Origin: Patescibacteria group bacterium
Lineage (GTDB): Bacteria; Patescibacteriota; Saccharimonadia; CAILAD01; GCA-016700035
Direction: 5' to 3'
NCBI GenBank assembly: GCA_030917125.1
Contig: JAUPVH010000028.1
Span: 1-21,900, forward strand
DNA length: 21,900 nucleotides
Shown: piece after piece, positions 1 to 7,200 of the stretch
Position numbering within the stretch: the stretch's first letter is position 1
Layout of the letters: every line of letters starts with the position of its first letter
Made by a program: the position numbers and the translations under genes
The notes under the pieces: model-generated
The model's database searches: none
What the model saw: only the letters and a program-made list of their open reading frames with translations
Told to the model about the DNA's origin: nothing

Positions 1-1
1 C

Positions 2-517
2 GATCCTGCCTTGCGTGAGCGTGAGTGGGGATCTCTGGACGGCTTGAGCTGGGAAGAGCGTGAAGAGCAAATCAAGCAAGATGCTCACGTACGACTCAAA
101 GACCCGTTTTATTGGGTGCCACCGAATGGTGAATCAATCGCCCAGCTCACAGTGCGTCTTCGTATCCTTCTTGATACGCTTCACCGCGAGTGCAGTGATA
201 TGCGAGTCATCGTGGTCTGCCATGGTGAGGTCATGTGGGCGCTACGTTTCATGATTGAGCGCATGTCGGTTGGCACTTGGATGGAGCTTGAGCACTCAGA
301 CGATCCCGGTGTAAAGATCTACAACTGCCAAATCTTGCATTACACAAGGCGCGATCCGGAATCTGGTGCAGTCTTGCCGCATCTGGATTGGATGCGTTCT
401 CTCTGCCCGTGTCAGCCTGAAAATCATGGTCCTGGCTGGCAGTTGATCGAGCGCGAGACGTTCTCCAATGAAGACCTCCTCCTGGAGGTGCAAAAGTCTT
501 CTCACTTGTTTGAGTGA
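2..517 (+). CDS. Histidine phosphatase superfamily protein, 5'-truncated
   Basis: The frame is open from base 2 and reads DPALREREWG at once, which matches the segment after the catalytic RHG motif in phosphoglycerate-mutase-like histidine phosphatases (family pattern: D..L.ER.WG..G). The N-terminal RHG with the phospho-accepting His lies upstream of the window, so the TTG at 11 is an internal Leu codon, not the start. The second family signature is visible as VVCHGEVMWALRF around bases 203-251, whose His is the second active-site His. The family removes or transfers phosphate on small metabolites or proteins; the substrate cannot be told from this part. The C-terminal stretch with DWMRSLCPCQPENHGPGW is not a part of the family I recognise. 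The gene ends at TGA 515-517 with an intrinsic terminator directly after it, so it is the last gene of its transcript. Confidence 0.8.
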   Translation, partial: DPALREREWGSLDGLSWEEREEQIKQDAHVRLKDPFYWVPPNGESIAQLTVRLRILLDTLHRECSDMRVIVVCHGEVMWALRFMIERMSVGTWMELEHSDDPGVKIYNCQILHYTRRDPESGAVLPHLDWMRSLCPCQPENHGPGWQLIERETFSNEDLLLEVQKSSHLFE

Positions 518-524
518 CATACAC

Positions 525-548
525 AGCGGTTCGTAAGAACCGCTTTTT
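525..548 (+). terminator. Intrinsic terminator of the histidine-phosphatase gene
   Basis: Perfect 8-bp stem AGCGGTTC (525-532) / GAACCGCT (537-544) with GTAA loop, followed by a T run. It starts 8 nt after the stop codon. Confidence 0.85.
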
Positions 549-570
549 ATATTGCATAAACCGCTTAAGG

Positions 571-599
571 TTGTAAAAAACGCAACATAATTGTATAAA
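571..599 (+). promoter_or_regulatory. Predicted sigma-70-type promoter for the 121-aa gene
   Basis: TTGTAA (571-576) as -35, a 17-nt spacer, and TATAAA (594-599) as -10. Transcription would start near 606, about 25 nt before the ATG at 631. It lies just after the preceding terminator, so this gene is probably a single-gene unit. Confidence 0.6.
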
Positions 600-630
600 T
601 AACCTGTTTTGTACCAAGCTGAAAGGCACA

Positions 631-996
631 ATGATGAGTATTGTTATGCTTGATATCTGGAAGGACTACGAGGGTACAGGAAGATGGAGGTTGGTTTGTT
701 CAGAAGAGCTATTCGTTCCAGGACTACTCAAAGAGACTGATTTCTCTACAGATGAGTTGAATCGCCTGGAGGATGCGCTTTTCCCCATTGGCGAGCAAAT
801 CGTTCTTGCCCTAGGGCTGTTTCATGGTGTAACAACCCACTTGAATGCGGATGAGCCACATGCTATTGAATTCTCTGTACCACCGGATATTGATCCAGCT
901 CTGATTGAGCTCTCTTATCGACAACGCATTGACAGCCTTTCAGTTTCGATCGTATTTCAAACAGGCAAGACTCTTGTTGGAAATTTTCGAGACTGA
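631..996 (+). CDS. Hypothetical protein, 121 aa
   Basis: I do not recognise this protein. It is acidic and soluble, with no predicted membrane segment or signal peptide and no conserved catalytic motif that I can see. The pattern of alternating strands and helices, with a mid-protein ALGLFHGVTTHLN segment and a C-terminal SLSVSIVFQTGKTL strand, suggests one small globular domain. The start at 631 is supported by AAAGG at 622-626 at proper spacing and by a promoter at 571-599. A second ATG follows directly (634) and could also be used. It is isolated: terminators flank it on both sides, so the neighbours give no functional clue. Confidence 0.7.
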   Translation: MMSIVMLDIWKDYEGTGRWRLVCSEELFVPGLLKETDFSTDELNRLEDALFPIGEQIVLALGLFHGVTTHLNADEPHAIEFSVPPDIDPALIELSYRQRIDSLSVSIVFQTGKTLVGNFRD

Positions 997-1013
997 AATG
1001 CGCGAACATCTGC

Positions 1014-1050
1014 ACAGGTAGCTCTATTGGGCTGCCTGTTTTTCTTTTTT
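1014..1050 (+). terminator. Intrinsic terminator after the 121-aa gene
   Basis: Stem ACAGGTAGC (1014-1022) / GCTGCCTGT (1031-1039), with one T-G wobble and an 8-nt loop, followed by TTTTCTTTTTT. It begins 18 nt after the stop codon. Confidence 0.85.
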
Positions 1051-1159
1051 ATATATACCTAAACTCGACTTTACTAGACGCAAATCTCCTTCTGGTACAA
1101 GCTTATGGTGGACGAAGCGCGCATGGTCCTCTCATAATCAGTAACAGGAGAGAGTTTCG

Positions 1160-1870
1160 ATGACTTTAGATATAAATATTCATAGCGCTCAAACGAGCAT
1201 TTTGCGGGAGCTACTATTTCACCCGCAGGCAAATTACGCGGCCCTGCAGAAGCCGACAGGCTTGACGAGCGACCACTTTAACTTCCATATTTCCCGATTG
1301 GTGGAGTTGGGTCTGGTGAAAAAGACGGCACGCGGGATGTATTCGCTCACCATAAAGGGTAAGGAGTATGCCAATCGGCTTGATACGGATAATAATACGG
1401 TGGAGCGTCAGCCAAAAACAGCGGTGCTGCTAGCGATAGAGCGCGATGTAGATGGTAAACAGCAATGGGTGTTCCAACAGCGCTTAAAGAACCCGTATTT
1501 TGGCTTTTGGGGCCTGCCAAGTGGCAAGATCCGCTGGGGCGAGACGGTGGTGCAGACGGCTGAACGGGAAAGCCTGGAGGAAACCGGGTTGAGTGCAGAT
1601 TGGCGAGTAGCCGGGGTGTATCACGAGATTGTGGTACAGAAGGAAACTGGCGAGATGCTCGAGGATAAGATCTTTTTTGTAGTGCACGGCACGAATCCCA
1701 AGGGGAAGCTTCAGGAGGATTTTGAGGGTGGTCACAACGAATGGTTGGTGAGAGAGACGGCCAATGGTCAAGAGAAGATATTTGATAGCTTTAATATTGA
1801 GCTCGATATAGTAGATGATGATCAGTGGATCGTGGAGCGGACCACAAGCTATAGTGAGGACGTATTCTAG
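1160..1870 (+). CDS. Winged-helix / NUDIX hydrolase fusion protein
   Basis: A 236-residue protein with two parts. Residues about 8-75 look like a winged helix-turn-helix of the MarR/ArsR type (LLFHP, then a recognition-helix-like SDHFNFHISRLVELGLV, then a wing GMYSLTIKGKEYANRL). Residues about 85-220 are a NUDIX domain. Its box is complete at residues 122-144: G122, E128, R136-E137, E140-E141, G143 (GX5EX7REUXEEXGU). NUDIX enzymes hydrolyse nucleoside diphosphates linked to another group; the metal-binding Glu residues are present, so activity is likely. The fusion suggests either a regulator that senses a nucleotide ligand or a housecleaning enzyme tied to DNA or RNA. The start is supported by CAGGAG at 1145-1150. 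No clear promoter was identified; a CATAAT at 1133-1138 lacks a convincing -35. Confidence 0.9.
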   Translation: MTLDINIHSAQTSILRELLFHPQANYAALQKPTGLTSDHFNFHISRLVELGLVKKTARGMYSLTIKGKEYANRLDTDNNTVERQPKTAVLLAIERDVDGKQQWVFQQRLKNPYFGFWGLPSGKIRWGETVVQTAERESLEETGLSADWRVAGVYHEIVVQKETGEMLEDKIFFVVHGTNPKGKLQEDFEGGHNEWLVRETANGQEKIFDSFNIELDIVDDDQWIVERTTSYSEDVF

Positions 1871-1871
1871 C

Positions 1872-1899
1872 TTGCATTGTTGGAGCGAGGAGCTACAAT
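1872..1899 (+). promoter_or_regulatory. Predicted promoter for the small membrane protein gene
   Basis: TTGCAT (1872-1877), a 16-nt spacer, and TACAAT (1894-1899). Transcription would start near 1906. This excludes the upstream in-frame start at 1877 and supports the ATG at 1949. Confidence 0.6.
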
Positions 1900-1948
1900 A
1901 ACACAATGTAGTTTTGTACCTCGTAGCCCCACAAGTACTGGAGGCCTT

Positions 1949-2272
1949 ATGATTCTTACCATGATTGGTTTTTTGATGATCGGTATCGCAGTGACTTACT
2001 CACTTGTGGCTTTTGCTGCTCTTGATGAGAGGCCACCTATAGCCGAGGAAGCTGCGCAGAAGTTCCGAGCAGGCTTAGTAGCGGCAGGATTCTTGCTCGT
2101 GGTTGGTTTTCTGTTTTTGCGTAGTGGTCCAGTGATTATCGCGACAGCTGGAATTCTCGTTTTTGTTTGGTCACTTTTGCGGGATAGCTCCATCGGCTCG
2201 ATGGCTGGAGTGGCATTAATGGGCTTCGCAGTGGTCGTCCAGTACAGCTGGATTTTTCAACCTTCCCTATGA
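1949..2272 (+). CDS. Small integral membrane protein, 107 aa, unknown function
   Basis: I do not recognise a family. The protein has four hydrophobic segments at roughly residues 3-24, 41-58, 61-77 and 84-102, so nearly all of it is in the membrane. The only sizeable soluble stretch is the loop at residues 26-40 (DERPPIAEEAAQKFR), which carries several charges. I chose the ATG at 1949 because GGAGG sits at 1940-1944 and a promoter lies at 1872-1899. The frame is open further upstream to 1877, but that would put the promoter inside the gene. The stop at 2270-2272 lies inside the loop of the terminator hairpin, so the last codons double as the terminator stem. It is convergent with the subtilisin-like protease gene on the other strand. 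Confidence 0.75.
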   Translation: MILTMIGFLMIGIAVTYSLVAFAALDERPPIAEEAAQKFRAGLVAAGFLLVVGFLFLRSGPVIIATAGILVFVWSLLRDSSIGSMAGVALMGFAVVVQYSWIFQPSL

Positions 2273-2291
2273 ATTGGGGAAGGTTTTAATT
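2259..2291 (+). terminator. Intrinsic terminator overlapping the end of the membrane protein gene
   Basis: Perfect 9-bp stem AACCTTCCC (2259-2267) / GGGAAGGTT (2277-2285) followed by TTAATTT. The U-rich tail is on the plus strand only. The stop codon of the convergent protease gene starts at 2286, so on the minus strand the hairpin follows that gene directly but has no U run. Confidence 0.75.
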
Positions 2292-4112
2292 TGTAATGAT
2301 GACGGTCTTTTCTCGAGCCATACTTTGCACACCAGAAGTAGTGGTGAGGTAACTTTGCATGATCCATGTGCCGGTTGTGAGGTTTGCGGTCAGTATGTCT
2401 TGCTGAAGGCTGCGGGTGCCGTTTGGCGCAAGTCCAGAAGATATAATTACTACTTGATTCGTCTGGGTATTTATCGCTCGTATTGTGCAAGCTACATCAA
2501 TAAGTGCTGAAGAGCAGGTTGAATTAAATTTATCATATTCGTAGTCTACGAGTTCTGTATCAAGTGCGGCGAGCGATATACGAGATGCAGATAGTGGTGA
2601 ACCAATAGACGATGTAGCAGATACATCATTAAGTGCTGCATAGGTGTTGAGGATGCCGTAACCATACAGACTGGTAAAGTTCGCATTATTCATCGGTGTA
2701 AGTTTGCTGGCTGTACCGGTGAGTGCGACACTTACTTGCGCGGGTGTAAGGGTCGGATTTTGAGAGAGTAGTAGAGCTGCCGCACCGGCAACGAGGGGGC
2801 TGGAGAAAGATGTGCCGTTAAGCCCACAAGCATTGAGACCGGTTTGTGTGGAGTTCGTCCATACGGTAGAGCAAAGATCGACACCTGGGGCGACGAGATC
2901 TAGATTGGTGCCATAGCTTGAGAAGCTGGCCAGTGTATTGCTGGAGTTGGTTGCACCTACGGCTATAACCGCCGGGTAACGAGCTGGATAGGAAATGCAG
3001 TTACAGCCATCATTCCCAGATGCTGCTACTACAACCACGCCGTTTTGTGTCGCGTAATCTATTTGTTCGGACACCAGCGGATCGTCTGCATCTGCCCCAA
3101 GACTCATATTGATGATGTCAGCACCTTGATCGACAGCGTAACGAATACCGAGAGCGACAGAGATGGTGTAGCCGTCGCCATAATCGTCGAGTGCTTGAAT
3201 GGGCAGGATTTTGGTGTTCCAGCTCATACCGGACCCACTGGAGCTGTTATTGGCTTGCGCAGCAATCAGGCTCGAAACAGTTGTGCCATGATAGGCGCCG
3301 TTGGCGTTGGGGGCGGTTTGTCCAGCACTTACATTGTTCGTATCTTCCGAAAAGTTCCAGCCAAGGTAGTTATCGGTATAGCCATCATTATCATCGTCGA
3401 GATTGTTACAACGTTTATTAAGAGATAGAGACCGGCTCGTACAGTTTGGAGCTGGCCCCTCGCTTGCAGTCACACCATCTTCACTGGTGTTCTCGGCCCA
3501 TTTATTTGTGAGGTCTGTAACATTCAACCCAAAGCCGGTGTCGATAACGGCGACAGTCACATCTGAGCTGCCAGCTTGGTGGTTCCAGGCCGTAAGTGTG
3601 TTGGTGTTCGTTAAATGCCACTGGCTAGCAGAAAGTGGATCTGTAGGAGTAAGGAATACGGAGTAGCGTTGGTTTATAAAAGTTTTGACCCCAGAAGTTG
3701 CGATGAGGTTTTCGGTACGCACCCCATATACTCCGAGTGCTGTGATAGGCAAGAGATCTGATTCTAATAGCTTGTTCTCCGTGAGAAACACCTGCTTTGC
3801 AGTGTCGTCCTGGAAACGAACGTATTGCGTGGCATCAAGTGCGCTTTGAGGGGTAAGTTGTGATTCTGGAGAGGGGTTTGTGCGAGCTAACGGCTTAGTA
3901 CTTACTGGTTCATTGTTGCTTGGTGGTGTTGGGGTAGGATTTTGGGTTTGTGGTGCGCGTGTGGATGGAACGCCAATGAATAGAATGGTGATTATTGCAG
4001 CCCCCACAGCTGCAATAATCTTGAGGCTATCTTTCTTTCTTGCAGATGAATACACACGAATCAGATTGATTGGTGCTTTTATTGGTTTGGGCTGATTATT
4101 TTTTTTGGGCAT
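2286..4112 (-). CDS. Membrane-anchored subtilisin-like (S8) serine protease
   Basis: 608 residues. A basic N-terminus is followed by one hydrophobic segment at about 30-48 (signal anchor or signal peptide), then a Pro/Thr/Asn-rich linker to about 90. A possible propeptide region (about 95-155) leads into the DP.SASQWHL segment that typically opens S8 catalytic domains. The triad is intact: Asp191 in AVIDTG, His275 in HGTTV, Ser435 in NGTSFSSP; the oxyanion Asn is N367 in AASGND. Residues 238-253 (LDDDNDGYTDN...GWNF) form the acidic insertion often found in bacterial S8 enzymes, probably calcium-binding. After about residue 495 comes a C-terminal domain of about 110 residues that I do not recognise. 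Cysteines come in close pairs (224/235, 370/372, 414/429, 533/542), which suggests disulfides and an extracellular location. No Shine-Dalgarno was seen before the ATG. It is divergent from the DUF2341/FN3 operon. Confidence 0.92.
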   Translation of the reverse strand: MPKKNNQPKPIKAPINLIRVYSSARKKDSLKIIAAVGAAIITILFIGVPSTRAPQTQNPTPTPPSNNEPVSTKPLARTNPSPESQLTPQSALDATQYVRFQDDTAKQVFLTENKLLESDLLPITALGVYGVRTENLIATSGVKTFINQRYSVFLTPTDPLSASQWHLTNTNTLTAWNHQAGSSDVTVAVIDTGFGLNVTDLTNKWAENTSEDGVTASEGPAPNCTSRSLSLNKRCNNLDDDNDGYTDNYLGWNFSEDTNNVSAGQTAPNANGAYHGTTVSSLIAAQANNSSSGSGMSWNTKILPIQALDDYGDGYTISVALGIRYAVDQGADIINMSLGADADDPLVSEQIDYATQNGVVVVAASGNDGCNCISYPARYPAVIAVGATNSSNTLASFSSYGTNLDLVAPGVDLCSTVWTNSTQTGLNACGLNGTSFSSPLVAGAAALLLSQNPTLTPAQVSVALTGTASKLTPMNNANFTSLYGYGILNTYAALNDVSATSSIGSPLSASRISLAALDTELVDYEYDKFNSTCSSALIDVACTIRAINTQTNQVVIISSGLAPNGTRSLQQDILTANLTTGTWIMQSYLTTTSGVQSMAREKTVIITN

Positions 4113-4150
4113 TGATTTTTTAAAAGGGGTATTTCTGTATTACTCCCTAC

Positions 4151-4177
4151 TTTATATATATAAGCTAGCAGAGGCAA
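4151..4177 (-). promoter_or_regulatory. Possible promoter of the S8 protease gene
   Basis: On the minus strand TTGCCT (4172-4177) precedes TATAAA (4151-4156) with a short 15-nt spacer, inside an alternating TATATATA tract. The match is modest, and the exact -10 is uncertain because the tract offers several registers. Confidence 0.35.
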
Positions 4178-4220
4178 GAGTTCTTATGCTTAAAAGTAGC
4201 TTATTTGAGCCAAAATAGTA

Positions 4221-4250
4221 TTCATTTTGCGTAACTCGGTGTGCTATAAT
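4221..4250 (+). promoter_or_regulatory. Predicted extended -10 promoter of the DUF2341/FN3-ABC operon
   Basis: Perfect TATAAT at 4245-4250 preceded by TGC (4242-4244), an extended -10. A weak -35, TTCATT, lies at 4221-4226 with an 18-nt spacer. Transcription would start near 4257, leaving about 37 nt of leader. No Shine-Dalgarno is visible before the ATG at 4294. Confidence 0.6.
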
Positions 4251-4293
4251 GACTATGAATTAGCATAAGCACTTCAAAAACCGCCAAACCTCT

Positions 4294-7200
4294 ATGGGTA
4301 AACCAGAAACTAAAACATCTCATAAGAAATTACGTAAAGTAGACAGCATTCGTCCATCGAAGGCTGGTTTGTCTACTGCGACGACTGGTGAGGTGATCAC
4401 CTATGAGACGCGATTAGCTAAGGTTAGTGGTGGGGTTGCACGAGCGGTTCCGAAAGTTCGTGTGTTTGTGAGTGCAGGCTTAGGCACTGCGCGACGGCAA
4501 GCAGTGAGGCAGGTTAGCAATCTTCGCACTCAAATGCCAAGCATCAATATGCCTCAAGTGCGTGTATCTCACAGAGTAAAAAGTGTTGTAGCCAGTACAT
4601 CATTAGCGCTTATGATGGTTCTGATGTTCTTCAATTTGGGAATTGGTAACATTGCACGAGCGTTCGAGGATCTTAACCAGTCTGATTGGTCTGGTGGGGT
4701 TGGCGCCAGTCCAGTTGATCAGTACAGTGCCGGCGATAATGTTGTAACCACTACACCAAATAGAATAGAGCTTGGCGTCAATCAACAGAACCAGTGGTGC
4801 AATACTGCGCTATGTGATAACCAGTGGCAGTATCGGAAATCAGTATGGTTACCACAATATTCAGTTGATCTAACTGGACGCAGCTCAGTTCAACTTGAGT
4901 TTGATTTGGAATACACGGCAGCAATGAAGTCCGACTTTAGTGATGTCCGCTTTGTAAGCGCCAATGACAGTCAAGATATACCATATGTAATCACAAGCAA
5001 GACTAATGGTGGGAGCGCTCACTTTATTGTTAAGGTGCCGGTAGTAAATGGTGATTCACCCGAGATGCTACGAGTGTATTACGGAAATGCTAATGCCAGC
5101 TCGGTTGAAAATAAGGCAAGTACGCTTGATATTTGGGACGAGTTTGATCAAGGACGGAGCTGCCCTGCAGGCAATCCAATTGGCTGTACTCCCAATACAG
5201 CCGTTGTAAATATGGGTGAATTGGAAATCAATTCCGACAGCTATTACCCATCGAACGATTATGTTCTCCCAAGGGGAATTGACAGAATTTTTCAAATTGA
5301 TATAAAGCCACGGGATGCATTTGGCTGTGATTACAATAACTATGTGTCATACATGTCTCTAGGGAACGGTAATTGGTCGCAAGATCCCTCCGGTACAGTC
5401 AGTATGTATACCTACGGGCGTGGCGGTGGTCAGGGTTGTTATGACGCGAAAAGCCAACATCAACTAGCATATCTTCAGTCCTACTGGTTAAGGGATGGTC
5501 AGAATTATGGAGGAGGGGGATGGTTGGAAAATGACCAAATACTTAAGCATGCTGCTGAAGACACCGAGTGGTTGACTATCCGCACAGTGATGAAGGCCGC
5601 TGGGGGGTATGACGTTTATACGAGCACCAATGGGGGTGCTAGTTTTCGTTTAGTTAATGAAAATATTAGCTCAAAAGAAACGTTCTTAACTGACTTTAAA
5701 ACGTGGTATATCAGCACGCAAGGCTCGATGCCGTTGCGTGTGAAAAATATTCGCGGCTATAGCTATGTTCCGAACGCACAGCCTGTATCTGTAGGTGTGC
5801 AAGAAAAGTTAGGGGGCTATACAGGTTACTTAGATTCAGTAGAATACGATCTTGGTCAGAATGGCGTATATGTTGGTCAAATTACAGCAGAGACGGTCGG
5901 TTCAGGAAAAATTAGTTTTCGTGTTGTTGGGTCTTCTACGCAAGGTGGAACAAGTCAGTTTGGTGACGCGCGCCATTGTAAGATTATCGAGAACGGTGGG
6001 GATGCAGGGGAAAGTAACTGTATGGAGGCTAATTCGAGGTACGTAAAATATTTAGCAATCATACAGGATGATGATGGGAATAAAGATTTTGCCGTAACGA
6101 ATATACGCCTTCAATATGGTTTTGATGATCAATCACCGAATGCAGCGGGAGGGATAAATGTACGTAGAGAGGGTGCAAGTGGACCGCTTGTTACCACTGG
6201 CTGGATTAATACTTCACCGTACTTTGGCTGGAGTGCAGCTAGCGATAATCAGGGTGGCAGCGGTGTGGCTGGGTATTGTCTCTATTTTGGGAGCGATGAA
6301 TCTGCAGATCTAGCAACCACGCAGGGCATACTTCCTGTTTCGAGCCCGCTGGAAACCAATGACCGTTGTCAGTATGCGGTCTCCGGCACATCACTCAACA
6401 TGTCGCAGCTTGATCTGCAGTCGCAATTAAGCAGTGACACAGTCTACTACCTAAAGATACGAAGTATTGATAAAGTTGGAAATTTGTCTGGTGAATCAGT
6501 CTTAACAATTGGCTATGATACCGAGAGGCCACGGGCCGATACATTAGTGACAGGGCCAAATGGCACAACAAATAATCCATTGGTGGCCATAAACTGGATT
6601 ACGGCACCTCCAGCTGAATCGAGAGATGATGGAGGTTCTGGTTTTGCCGGTTTAAAGTATTGTGTAAATAATTTTACAAACCCTGCAGCTGGTTGTGCTT
6701 TTGATGGTAACGACTCATACCTTGATGATCCTGTCTTTTTCGGGAAAAGTGGCAATGCTCAATCGCTTTATGATGTAGCGGATGCAATTCCTTTTAGTGA
6801 TGGAGGATTTATGATCTCGCAAAATGCTTTATCCGGGTTGACGAATGAAGGTATAAATGCTGTGCTCGTTTTTGCCATCGATAGAGCGGGTAATGTTGAG
6901 GGGATCGGTCAGGCAGTGTATACAGTAACCCAACAGCCGCCGAGTGTTCCGCGGAGTCTAAATGTTACTCCAACTTCCAATAATGAAAACCAATTTTCGT
7001 TTAGCTGGACCGCGCCGGAAACAAAAACTGGGCCCGATAGTGATATAGATTATTGTTGGAGCGTAAATGCTCCAATATTAGCCGATGCTAGTAACTGTAA
7101 TTGGACAGGCAAAGGAATTACGCAGCTTGCTCAGGGTGCATATGCAACCCAGCAAGGTGTTAATACGATGTATGTTATCGCTAAAGATCAGTCACAAAAC

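Noticed and set aside
249..629. Minus-strand frames opposite the histidine-phosphatase gene
   Set aside because: They run through a terminator and a promoter of the plus strand and show no protein-like features.
1877..1948. Longer N-terminus for the 107-aa membrane protein
   Set aside because: It would place the promoter TTGCAT-16-TACAAT inside the coding region, and the ATG at 1949 has its own GGAGG.
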